DNA of 11,788 bases, taken from the NCBI GenBank assembly GCA_964553915.1, contig CAZKMM010000083.1, positions 1 through 11,788 of the forward strand, read 5' to 3'. Origin of the DNA: CAZKMM01 sp964553915. Its GTDB lineage: Bacteria > RBG-13-61-14 > DRUE01. The translations under genes and the position numbers were made by a program. This document shows positions 1-6,774 of this stretch, piece by piece (within the stretch, counting starts at the first letter, position 1; each line of letters begins with the position of its first letter). The notes below the pieces were generated by a model, which was not told the origin of the DNA, did not search any database, and saw only the letters and a list, made by a program, of their open reading frames with translations.

Positions 1-1975
1 TCTTATAATACCGCTCGCTCTCTCCAAGAAATTTCCCTTCTGGATGCTCAAACGGCTTTCCCGCATCATAAATTGATTTCTGGTTCAGCCAGATTTTACA
101 TAACCCGGATTTCTTCGGAACCTTCACCATTGGTCCCTTTCCTTTTGGAAGATTCAGCTCCAGCTCAAATTTTTCCGGGGAATTTTTCCAGCTGATTTTT
201 ATCAATCCTCTTGGGCTGGGAACCGCTCCTTTTGCCCATTTTAAATCTACCGGATGGGGTTCAATCAGGTAATCTGAAAATCCCGGGGAAGTGGGTTTTA
301 CCCCCAGGATATATTCACTCAGGATAAAAGTTGCTCCTGAGCTCCAGGGATGAGCCAGAGAGGTAATGGGCTGGTCCGGTTTGCCATCTTTTCCCAGCCA
401 TTCCCAGGTGGTATAATTCGGGTCATTATTTACCATCTGTCCCCAGCACCTTCGGATTAAATCCAGCCCCCCGGCATCATCTCCCAGCTGAAACCGAGCC
501 TGCACCTCAAAGGCATTGATTAAAGGAAGAACATTTTTGTAATTATGCCCGGAGAGAATCGGGATTTTTCTCGGAAAGCGAAATGCCTTCTCCACCTGAC
601 GGTCGCCCCAATCCAGCTTCAGGTTTTGGTCAATAAAATTCAAAACCGCCCGAGCTTTTCCCTCATCAGCAAGCCCGCTCAAAATTGCTAAAGCATTCCC
701 ATCCAGAGGATGATGGGAGCGGTCTCTTTTCTTTTCCTTATAAGCTCCGGCTTTTTCATCCCAGAAGAAATCATTAAACCATCTCTCTATTTGTTCCGCC
801 CGGGTCAGGTATATCTGAGCCTGACCCGGGTCATTCATTGCCAGAGCAATCTGGCTCGCCCGCTTTAATCCCAGATAATAAAGTGCATTAACATAAGAAA
901 TTTTTCCCCAGCGAAGCAGGGTGTAAGAATAATTCTGTCCTCCTTTGAACGGATTTTGTTTGAGCAAACCGTTCTCATCAGTATGTTTATCTAAAAAATC
1001 CATTGCCTTTTTGATTCCGGAGTAATTCTTTTTAATAAAATCATAATCGCCAGAGTAAAGATAATAATCATAGCTGTTGATAATCTGCCAGATAGTATAT
1101 TCCAGAAAATCATCTGCTACCTGTTTGCCAATGTCCGCCACACTGCAAGAAGGATATTGCCCGGTTTTAAACTGGTCTTTTGCCAGGCTCTCAAGAGAAT
1201 TTTTTGCAAATTCATATTTTCCGCTCGTGGCATATACCACCCGATTGGCAATCTGGAGGTCTCCGCTCCAGACCAGTCGGTCCCGCTTGGCACCGTCTAT
1301 AATCACCCAGTCGCCCACCCCGATTCTTTCTTTTCCGCTCAAGCCTCCCTGGTCCGGTCGGACCGTGTTCAGGCAGGTGGTGTAATACCCTGCATACCAG
1401 ATGCGGTTTAAAAGCTCATCACTGCTCAAAAACCATCCTGCTTCTGCGGGATTGCAGGGGTAAAAGCTTTTTTTGCATCTTACTCCATCCAGCTCCAGCC
1501 TGCCTGAGCTCACCTCAAAAACCAGATACCTTGCCCCACCCATCAGAACCGGGTCCTGAAACCATCCGCTTTCAGAGACCTTATAGGTCCGCTCCAGCAG
1601 ATTTTGGTGGGAGGGAGAAAAGAAGAGGTAATATTTTTTCTTCCCCCGGGCAAATTCCAGAGCTTCCGCATAATAGAGCTGGATTTTGGCAGGCTTTTTC
1701 AGTTTGATTTTGAATTCAAAAAATCCTCCCACATCTGCACCGAAATCAATAATCAGTTTTTCTCCAGAACTTAAAGCCAGATACTCACCATCTTCTTTTA
1801 GAGCTTTTTCTGGCTCTTTTATTTTTTTGCTGGCAAAGGAGATTCGCTGGGGATAGGCATATTTCTCTGGCTTTTGGGGAAAGTATTTATAGACCCACCG
1901 GGAAATTTGAGCCTGGGCAGTGATTCCAAAAAGAAAAGCTCCCAGCAGGAAAACCGCAAGGTTCTTTTTGCTCAT
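1..1975 (-). CDS. Secreted GH78-like alpha-L-rhamnosidase (six-hairpin glycosidase), 3' end cut by window edge
   Basis: About 658 residues are visible, read from the ATG at 1975-1973; the gene runs off position 1. An AGGAG ribosome site lies just upstream (about 1982-1986). Residues 1-22 form a Sec signal peptide: K3-K4, a hydrophobic core, then AQA before Q23, so the enzyme is exported. An N-terminal beta domain (about 30-175) is followed by an alpha/alpha six-hairpin domain (about 180-560). The key motif is DGAKRDRLVWSGD at 227-239, matching the GH78 D-x3-R-(D/E)-R-x2-W-x-GD block that carries the general acid. TTWEWLG (E525) and SLAHPW (H542) match the second conserved region. A C-terminal beta-sandwich begins with GVKPTSPGF. 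The family releases terminal rhamnose from glycans or glycosides. The exact substrate cannot be read, and a related six-hairpin activity is possible. It is divergent from rnpB. Confidence 0.85.
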   Translation of the reverse strand, partial: MSKKNLAVFLLGAFLFGITAQAQISRWVYKYFPQKPEKYAYPQRISFASKKIKEPEKALKEDGEYLALSSGEKLIIDFGADVGGFFEFKIKLKKPAKIQLYYAEALEFARGKKKYYLFFSPSHQNLLERTYKVSESGWFQDPVLMGGARYLVFEVSSGRLELDGVRCKKSFYPCNPAEAGWFLSSDELLNRIWYAGYYTTCLNTVRPDQGGLSGKERIGVGDWVIIDGAKRDRLVWSGDLQIANRVVYATSGKYEFAKNSLESLAKDQFKTGQYPSCSVADIGKQVADDFLEYTIWQIINSYDYYLYSGDYDFIKKNYSGIKKAMDFLDKHTDENGLLKQNPFKGGQNYSYTLLRWGKISYVNALYYLGLKRASQIALAMNDPGQAQIYLTRAEQIERWFNDFFWDEKAGAYKEKKRDRSHHPLDGNALAILSGLADEGKARAVLNFIDQNLKLDWGDRQVEKAFRFPRKIPILSGHNYKNVLPLINAFEVQARFQLGDDAGGLDLIRRCWGQMVNNDPNYTTWEWLGKDGKPDQPITSLAHPWSSGATFILSEYILGVKPTSPGFSDYLIEPHPVDLKWAKGAVPSPRGLIKISWKNSPEKFELELNLPKGKGPMVKVPKKSGLCKIWLNQKSIYDAGKPFEHPEGKFLGESERYYK

Positions 1976-2055
1976 TTTTTTCTCCTGAAAGATTTTTTTA
2001 GAAGGCTATCAAAAAAATTTTTTTCAGACAAATTTAAAACGGGGTGGGATTTTTC

Positions 2056-2084
2056 TTGCCTGAGGGGAGGTGAGGAATTATATT
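2056..2084 (+). promoter_or_regulatory. Candidate sigma70 promoter of rnpB
   Basis: TTGCCT (2056-2061) and TATATT (2079-2084) are separated by 17 bp. Transcription would start near 2091-2093, exactly where the P1 helix of the RNase P RNA begins. The agreement between the predicted start and the mature 5' end is the main support. The boxes match consensus at 4/6 and 5/6 positions. Confidence 0.6.
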
Positions 2085-2092
2085 AAATATAG

Positions 2093-2471
<379 letters not shown>

Positions 2472-2698
2472 TGTTTATTTTTTTCAGGATTTTCTTGCTT
2501 TGTTTCTGCAAGAATCTGTAAAATTCCAGCAAGAATTCCTGGAAGATTTTATCTTGCTTTAATTTTGCTCCAGCTTAAGCTTGGGAATTGAATATCATTT
2601 AAAAAGGCAGAAATTATTTTCAGATTTTCAAGAAAGTTTCTCTGGTTCTGGCAGAAGAGCTGGGCTCAAGGAAGGAGAGTTCTAATTCAGATAAAAAA
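2472..2698. other. Spacer between rnpB and tRNA-Cys; possible termination tracts at both ends
   Basis: A T-rich tract (2473-2483) directly follows the 3' strand of P1, so the G+C-rich P1 helix plus this tract could end rnpB transcription; no separate strong terminator is visible. A 7-bp hairpin (2492-2498 with 2508-2514) has no U tract behind it. At the far end, six A residues (2693-2698) read as T6 on the minus strand immediately after the tRNA-Cys CCA and could terminate the tRNA transcript. No gene is supported here. Confidence 0.35.
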
Positions 2699-2773
2699 TG
2701 GAGGCGGCACCCGGACTCGAACCGGGGAATAGCGGTTTTGCAGACCGCCGCCTTACCTCTTGGCTATGCCGCC
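2699..2773 (-). tRNA. tRNA-Cys (GCA), CCA encoded
   Basis: Read on the minus strand, GGCGGCA at the 5' end pairs with TGCCGCC. The anticodon stem GCGGT/ACCGC encloses the loop CTGCAAA with anticodon GCA. The T arm CCCGG-TTCGAGT-CCGGG is intact, and a D arm starting AGCC is present. The discriminator is U (2702), the base expected for tRNA-Cys, followed by an encoded CCA (2701-2699). It lies 6 nt downstream of tRNA-Gly in the same transcript. Confidence 0.97.
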
Positions 2774-2779
2774 TCTTTC

Positions 2780-2855
2780 TGGAGCAGGAGACGGGATTCG
2801 AACCCGCGACCATCACGTTGGCAACGTGATGCTCTACCAGCTGAGCTACTCCTGC
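2780..2855 (-). tRNA. tRNA-Gly (GCC), CCA encoded
   Basis: Read on the minus strand, the acceptor GCAGGAG pairs with CTCCTGC. The anticodon stem TCACG/CGTGA encloses TTGCCAA with anticodon GCC. The T arm GCGGG-TTCGAAT-CCCGT and the D arm AGCTC...GAGC are intact. The discriminator is U (2783) and CCA is encoded at 2782-2780. It is the first gene of a two-tRNA unit, with its 5' end about 13 nt after the -10 box of a strong promoter. Confidence 0.97.
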
Positions 2856-2867
2856 TCGCCAGATAAA

Positions 2868-2896
2868 ATTATAGGCAAAAATTTTTCCCCTGTCAA
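2868..2896 (-). promoter_or_regulatory. Perfect-consensus sigma70 promoter of the tRNA-Gly-tRNA-Cys unit
   Basis: On the minus strand, TTGACA (2896-2891) and TATAAT (2873-2868) both match consensus at 6/6, with the ideal 17-bp spacer. The spacer contains an A5T5 tract. The expected start is near 2861, about 6 nt before the mature tRNA-Gly 5' end. The initial transcribed bases are G+C-leaning (CTGGCGAG), which could act as a stringent-type discriminator; that last point is inference. Confidence 0.9.
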
Positions 2897-3102
2897 GAGC
2901 CTTTTCTGGCAGAGCATCCTGCCTTTTATTGCCTTTGAGACCTGCCCGGAAGAATTTTTAGCTTTTTTCTTTTAAATTTTCCTTTACAAACTTAATGGCA
3001 TTTTGTCCGCAGATTTTTAAGATTAATTTTGGAATAAAGAGCGAGAAAACCTAAATATTTTAACAAGTTTTATGGAATGGGGATTTTGGGTGGAAATTTT
3101 GA

Positions 3103-3140
3103 GGTTCAAATTTTGAACCATATTGTTTAAATTCTGGACT
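3103..3140. repeat. Paired-palindrome element, copy 1
   Basis: GGTTCAAATTTTGAACC (3103-3119) is a perfect palindrome with 8-nt arms and one central base. It is followed by ATATT (3120-3124) and a degenerate related site, GTTTAAATTCTGGACT (3125-3140). The same order of perfect site, ATATT and degenerate site recurs 108 bp further on. Symmetry and size suit a dimeric regulator binding two adjacent operators. A small repeat family is the alternative. Confidence 0.6.
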
Positions 3141-3210
3141 ATTAAAAATCGGGCACAAGAATAACTGCTTGAAAATAAAGGGGAAAAATTAAGCAAAGGA
3201 AAATCCGGGC

Positions 3211-3248
3211 GGTTCAATTTTTGAACCATATTGTTCGGAATTTGAACC
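3211..3248. repeat. Paired-palindrome element, copy 2
   Basis: GGTTCAATTTTTGAACC (3211-3227) differs from copy 1 at one base and keeps 7-nt perfect arms. It is followed by the same ATATT (3228-3232) and by GTTCGGAATTTGAACC (3233-3248), a better-preserved second palindrome with GTTC/GAAC ends. The element ends 7 nt before a candidate -35 box at 3256, which favours a regulatory role. Confidence 0.6.
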
Positions 3249-3255
3249 ACTCCTT

Positions 3256-3283
3256 TTGTCAGGCAAAACTTATTTGTGATAAT
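3256..3283 (+). promoter_or_regulatory. Candidate upstream promoter of the sulfatase, next to palindrome copy 2
   Basis: TTGTCA (3256-3261) and GATAAT (3278-3283) are spaced by 16 bp, each 5/6 to consensus. The -10 box is preceded by TGT, an extended -10 form. Use of this promoter would give a leader of about 150 nt. The A+T-rich setting makes chance matches likely, so the call rests mainly on the adjoining palindromes. Confidence 0.35.
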
Positions 3284-3389
3284 TTGATTTATAGCCAGTT
3301 GATTTTTTATGGAAAAATTTCCTAATCAGGGGAAAAAGAAAAATTCTCCTCAGATTTTTTCTCTGGTATAAAAAATAGACAATCAAATC

Positions 3390-3419
3390 TTGACAGAAGA
3401 GATTTGAAAGGGCTAGAAT
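3390..3419 (+). promoter_or_regulatory. Candidate proximal promoter of the sulfatase
   Basis: TTGACA (3390-3395, perfect) and TAGAAT (3414-3419, 5/6) are spaced by 18 bp. The start would fall near 3426, only about 12 nt before the ATG at 3438. The leader would hold little beyond the GGGAGGG ribosome site (3426-3432). This also argues against translation from the in-frame TTG at 3420, which overlaps the -10 box. Confidence 0.55.
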
Positions 3420-3437
3420 TTGGGTGGGAGGGAAGAG

Positions 3438-4814
3438 ATGAAGCGGAGGGATTTTTTAAAGAGCGGGTTTTTGCTCGGTGCCGGTTTGATGGCAGGGAAG
3501 GGGTTTGCGGGTCCGCTGATTCGCACCCGTTCTCATCTTCCCAACATCATCATTATTTTTACAGATGACCAGGGCTGGGGAGATTTGGGGTGCTACGGCT
3601 CGGACCTGCTCAATACTCCAAACATAGATGAGCTGGCAAAAGGCGGGATTCGCTTTACCAGTTTTTATTCTTCTGCTCCGGTCTGTTCTCCCAGCCGGGC
3701 AGGATTGATAACCGGTAGATATCCGCCCCGAACCAAGGTAACTGATGTTCTCCGCCCGAACCGATTGAGCTTAAATCCCCTTCACAATACCATCAATGCG
3801 GGATTAAATCTGGAGCTGATTTTGGAGCCGGGCACCGCATTCGCTCTTCCCAGAAAGGAAATCACTATGGCTCAGGCGCTCAAATCCGCGGGTTATGCCA
3901 CCTGTTGCATTGGCAAATGGCACCTGGGGGATATTCCCGGATATCGTCCCTATGAGCGGGGCTTTGACCATTATTTGGGTCTGCTTTACAGCAATGATAT
4001 GGTTCCGCTTCCTTTGTGGCGGAACCGCGAGATTGTGGAAAAGCATCCGGTGAATCAGGATTATCTCACCCAGAAATATACTAAAGAGGCGCTCTGGTTT
4101 ATCAAGGAGAATAAGAATCGTCCTTTCTTTCTTTATCTTGCCCATACCTTTCCTCATATTCCGCTTCACTGCTCGCCAGAGTTTCGGGGGAGGTCAAAAG
4201 CCGGGCTTTATGGGGATTGCATTGAGGAGATAGACTGGAGCACTGGAGAAATCCTCAATACCTTAGACCGGTATGGGATTTTGAAAAATACCCTGATTTT
4301 ATATAGCAGTGATAATGGTCCCTGGTGGCAGGGGAATCCTGGCTATCATCGGGGAAGAAAGCACGAGACCTTTGATGGCGGAATGCGGGTGCCGTTTATT
4401 GCCTACTGGCAGGAGCGAATTCCCCCCGGGCAGATAACAGACCAGATGGCAATGAATATAGATTTCTTTCCTACCTGTCTTTCCGCGGCTGGACTTACCC
4501 CTCCCAAAGACCGGGTAATTGATGGCAAGAACCTGCTTCCGCTTCTGGAAGGAAAGGAAAAGACCAGCCCGCATCAGGCATTGTATTTTTATAATGGCAG
4601 ACAGCTTCAGGCAATTCGGGTGGGAAAATGGAAATATCACCGAAAGCATTATCTTCTTTACTATCCAGTTGGAATGCCCAAGGGACCCTATCTTTTTGAC
4701 CTGGAAAAGGACCCGAATGAATCCTACAATGTTATTGACCTCTATCCTGAGGTTGCCCGGGAGCTGGAAAATATGATGCAGGAGTGGGAAAAGAAATTTA
4801 AAGTCGGAATCTAG
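3438..4814 (+). CDS. Tat-exported sulfatase (family S1, Cys-type, formylglycine-dependent)
   Basis: A 458-residue enzyme that hydrolyses a sulfate ester, probably on a polysaccharide or oligosaccharide. Start at ATG 3438 is chosen because GGGAGG (3427-3432) sits 5 nt upstream; an in-frame TTG at 3420 lacks a site. Residues 1-20 carry a twin-arginine signal (RRDFLK at 3-8, then a hydrophobic stretch), implying export after folding. Active-site parts are complete: metal-binding D43-D44 (FTDDQGWGD), C83-S-P-S-R87, whose Cys is converted to formylglycine, K160 and H162 (GKWHLGD), H236, D292-N293 (SSDNG) and K308. Length is typical for arylsulfatase A-like proteins. The activating enzyme is not in this window. 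The S1 subfamily and substrate are not determined. A rhamnosidase-like gene about 1.5 kb away on the other strand suggests a sulfated-glycan context, but only weakly. Confidence 0.93.
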   Translation: MKRRDFLKSGFLLGAGLMAGKGFAGPLIRTRSHLPNIIIIFTDDQGWGDLGCYGSDLLNTPNIDELAKGGIRFTSFYSSAPVCSPSRAGLITGRYPPRTKVTDVLRPNRLSLNPLHNTINAGLNLELILEPGTAFALPRKEITMAQALKSAGYATCCIGKWHLGDIPGYRPYERGFDHYLGLLYSNDMVPLPLWRNREIVEKHPVNQDYLTQKYTKEALWFIKENKNRPFFLYLAHTFPHIPLHCSPEFRGRSKAGLYGDCIEEIDWSTGEILNTLDRYGILKNTLILYSSDNGPWWQGNPGYHRGRKHETFDGGMRVPFIAYWQERIPPGQITDQMAMNIDFFPTCLSAAGLTPPKDRVIDGKNLLPLLEGKEKTSPHQALYFYNGRQLQAIRVGKWKYHRKHYLLYYPVGMPKGPYLFDLEKDPNESYNVIDLYPEVARELENMMQEWEKKFKVGI

Positions 4815-4871
4815 TCTTTTCTAAAAAATTTTTCTCTCCGACAATTTTATAGAAGTTTATTCAATTTTTAC

Positions 4872-4899
4872 TTGCAAAATCAAAATTTTTGGTTAAAAT
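4872..4899 (+). promoter_or_regulatory. Candidate promoter of the rimP-truB operon
   Basis: TTGCAA (4872-4877) and TAAAAT (4894-4899) are spaced by 16 bp, with 4/6 and 5/6 matches. The start would be near 4906, so the hairpin region at 4914-4949 would be transcribed inside a leader of about 57 nt before the rimP ATG. It is the best match between the sulfatase stop and rimP, but the DNA is A+T-rich. Confidence 0.45.
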
Positions 4900-4922
4900 T
4901 AGCTTAAAGTAAGCCCATTTAA

Positions 4923-4949
4923 AAAGTGGGTTTTAAACCCACTTTTTTT
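4923..4949 (+). terminator. Intrinsic terminator in front of rimP, possibly an attenuator
   Basis: AAAGTGGG (4923-4930) pairs perfectly with CCCACTTT (4938-4945) over a 7-nt loop, and seven T residues (4943-4949) follow. It stands 13 nt before the rimP start. It could simply end the sulfatase transcript (stop 109 nt upstream), or act as an attenuator for the operon if the promoter at 4872-4899 is used. An earlier hairpin (4914-4920 with 4924-4930) competes for the same strand. Confidence 0.7.
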
Positions 4950-4962
4950 ATAAGAGGGAAAA

Positions 4963-5421
4963 ATGCTCAGAGAAGAGAGATTAAAGGAGTTGATTGAACC
5001 GATTCTGGAAGAGCGGGGATATGAGCTGGTGGATTTTGAAATCTCCCGCCAGGGCAAGAGACCGCTTCTTCGCTTTTTCATAGACCGTCTGGAAGGCGGA
5101 ATTACTGTGGATGAGCTGGCAGAGGTAAATCGGGAGCTTGGGTCTCTTTTAGATTTAGAAGGAGAGATTATAGAGAGCTATATTCTGGAGGTAAGTTCTC
5201 CGGGGATAAATCGTCGGCTCCGCAAGGTGAAGGATTTTCAAAAATATTTAAATCAGATGGTTTTGGTAGAGGCAAAGGAAAAGATTGACGAGCGAAGGAA
5301 TTTTCGGGGCATTTTGCTCGGAGCAGATGAACAGGGGATAACCCTGCTGGTGGATGGGAAATCGGTTTTTATCCCTCATCATCTGATTAAACGAGCAAAT
5401 TTAGAATATCAGTTTGAATAA
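4963..5421 (+). CDS. rimP: Ribosome maturation factor RimP
   Basis: A 152-residue cytoplasmic protein needed for assembly of the 30S subunit, where the family binds early intermediates near the S12 region. The N-terminal domain (about 1-80) shows GYELVDFEI near residue 24, then LRFFID and a GGITVDELAEVNRELGSLLD block; YILEVSSPGINRRL marks the domain junction. The C-terminal part (about 85-152) fits the SH3-like RimP domain. Length is normal. The ATG at 4963 follows GAGGG (4954-4958) with a short 4-nt gap. It is the first gene of the operon, lies directly behind a terminator-like hairpin, and is followed by nusA after 13 nt, the usual rimP-nusA order. Confidence 0.95.
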   Translation: MLREERLKELIEPILEERGYELVDFEISRQGKRPLLRFFIDRLEGGITVDELAEVNRELGSLLDLEGEIIESYILEVSSPGINRRLRKVKDFQKYLNQMVLVEAKEKIDERRNFRGILLGADEQGITLLVDGKSVFIPHHLIKRANLEYQFE

Positions 5422-5434
5422 AGGAGCGGAAAAA

Positions 5435-6751
5435 ATGAGCGTAGAGCTGATAGAAATAATTGACTCGGTGGTCAGAGAAAAAGGGATTAAAAAGGAAGCG
5501 GTGATCGAGGCGTTAAAGAGTGCGGTTTTAAGCGCGGCCCGGAAGAAGCTCGGTGCTCATAGAGACCTGGAAGTTCGCTTTGATGAGAAAAAAGGCGAGA
5601 TTGAGCTCTGGGAATACAAAGAAGTGGTGGAAGAGGTCACGGACCCGGATAATCAGGTTTCGCTGGAAGAAGCTCGTAAGATGGACCCGGAAGCAGAAGA
5701 AGGGGATATGCTCGGCTTTAAGATTGACCCCAGAAGTTATGAGGAATTTGGAAGAATTGCCGCTCAGGCGGCCAAGCAGGTGATTATTCAACGGGTTCGG
5801 GATGCGGAGCGGTTGATGATTTACGAGGAGTTCAAAGACCGGGAAGGAGAGCTGATTAACGGAATTGTCCGTAGATTTGAGCGGGGAAATATGATTATTG
5901 ACCTGGGCAGAGCAGAGGCAGTGCTTCCTCACAGCGAGCAGGTGCCCAGAGAATCTTATCGGGTGGGAGATAGAATTCGGGCGTATGTTCTGGCAGTGCA
6001 TAAGGAATCCAAGGGTCCTCAGATTGTTTTGAGCAGAAAATCTCCGGAGTTTGTTCGCAAGTTATTTGAGACCGAGGTGCCGGAAATCAGTGAGGGAATT
6101 GTGGTAATTGAAGCCATTGCCCGGGAAGCTGGGGTTCGAACCAAAATTGCGGTCAGCTCCCGGGACCCGGATGTTGACCCGGTAGGTGCCTGTGTGGGAA
6201 TGAAAGGCTCCCGGGTTCAGGCGGTGGTGCAGGAGCTAAGAGGAGAAAAGATTGACATCATCCCCTGGACCAAGGATATTGCCACTAATATCTGCAATGC
6301 TCTGGCTCCTGCGGAAATCAGCAGGATGATCATTGATGATGACCAGAAACAGGTGCTGGTGGTGGTGCCGGATGACCAGCTTTCTCTGGCAATTGGTAAG
6401 CGGGGGCAGAATGTCAGGCTTGCGGTTCAGCTTACTGGCTGGAATATTGATATCAAGAGCGAGAGCGAGATGAAGGAGCTGAGCGAACAGGCGCAGAAGA
6501 GCCTGGGGCAGATTCCGGGCATTGGCGGGATCATTGCTCAGAAGTTATATCAGGAGGGGTTTACCAGCCCGGAGGAGCTGGCAGAGGCGGACCCGGAGCT
6601 ACTTATGAGTCTGCCCGGGATTGGCAAGATTAAAGCAGAGCAGATTATACAATCTGCCCGGGAATTTGTAGAGAAGAAGAAAAAAACAGATTTTCAGGCT
6701 TCTGAGGAACAATCCAAGCTTGACCAGAGCTCTGGTTCTGCAGAAGGCTGA
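5435..6751 (+). CDS. nusA: Transcription termination/antitermination factor NusA
   Basis: A 438-residue RNA polymerase-binding factor that modulates pausing, intrinsic termination and antitermination. The ATG at 5435 is chosen because AAGGAG (5421-5426) is 8 nt upstream; an in-frame TTG at 5414 overlaps rimP and lacks a site. Domains in order: N-terminal polymerase-binding region (about 1-130), S1 (about 137-201), KH1 with GMKGSR (255-260), KH2 with GKRG (321-324), and a C-terminal helix-hairpin-helix segment (about 357-408) with two PGIG turns, similar to the acidic-repeat region of longer NusA proteins. The tail is charged and low in complexity (about 410-438). The repeat module is present once, not twice as in E. 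coli. NusA is known to autoregulate its operon in E. coli; the leader hairpins here make that plausible. Confidence 0.96.
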   Translation: MSVELIEIIDSVVREKGIKKEAVIEALKSAVLSAARKKLGAHRDLEVRFDEKKGEIELWEYKEVVEEVTDPDNQVSLEEARKMDPEAEEGDMLGFKIDPRSYEEFGRIAAQAAKQVIIQRVRDAERLMIYEEFKDREGELINGIVRRFERGNMIIDLGRAEAVLPHSEQVPRESYRVGDRIRAYVLAVHKESKGPQIVLSRKSPEFVRKLFETEVPEISEGIVVIEAIAREAGVRTKIAVSSRDPDVDPVGACVGMKGSRVQAVVQELRGEKIDIIPWTKDIATNICNALAPAEISRMIIDDDQKQVLVVVPDDQLSLAIGKRGQNVRLAVQLTGWNIDIKSESEMKELSEQAQKSLGQIPGIGGIIAQKLYQEGFTSPEELAEADPELLMSLPGIGKIKAEQIIQSAREFVEKKKKTDFQASEEQSKLDQSSGSAEG

Positions 6752-6774
6752 AAAAGCAAGTTCAGGGGGAGAGA

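Larger units (their letters stand above)
2897..3437. other. Long A+T-rich spacer before the sulfatase; regulatory DNA, no gene seen
   Basis: No frame here has a credible start, ribosome site and protein-like composition. The spacer holds two copies of a paired-palindrome element, two candidate promoters pointing toward the sulfatase (3256-3283 and 3390-3419), and the sulfatase ribosome site. Nothing recognisable was found between 2897 and 3100. The stretch is markedly richer in A and T than the flanking genes. Confidence 0.6.

Noticed and set aside
2492..2514. 7-bp hairpin downstream of rnpB as a terminator
   Set aside because: It is A+T-rich with a 9-nt loop and has no T tract after it; the P1 helix plus T-rich tract is the better candidate.
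2760..2975. 71-codon open frame containing GAGDGIRTRDHHVGN
   Set aside because: This is the well-known spurious translation of the antisense strand of a tRNA gene; it covers tRNA-Gly and part of tRNA-Cys.
3023..3250. 75-codon minus-strand frame with repeated NNMVQ-LN
   Set aside because: The repeated peptide is only the translation of the two palindromic DNA repeats; there is a GTG start, no ribosome site and no protein-like conservation.
5414..5434. TTG start giving a 7-residue longer NusA
   Set aside because: The ATG at 5435 has AAGGAG at the right distance; the TTG overlaps rimP and has no site.
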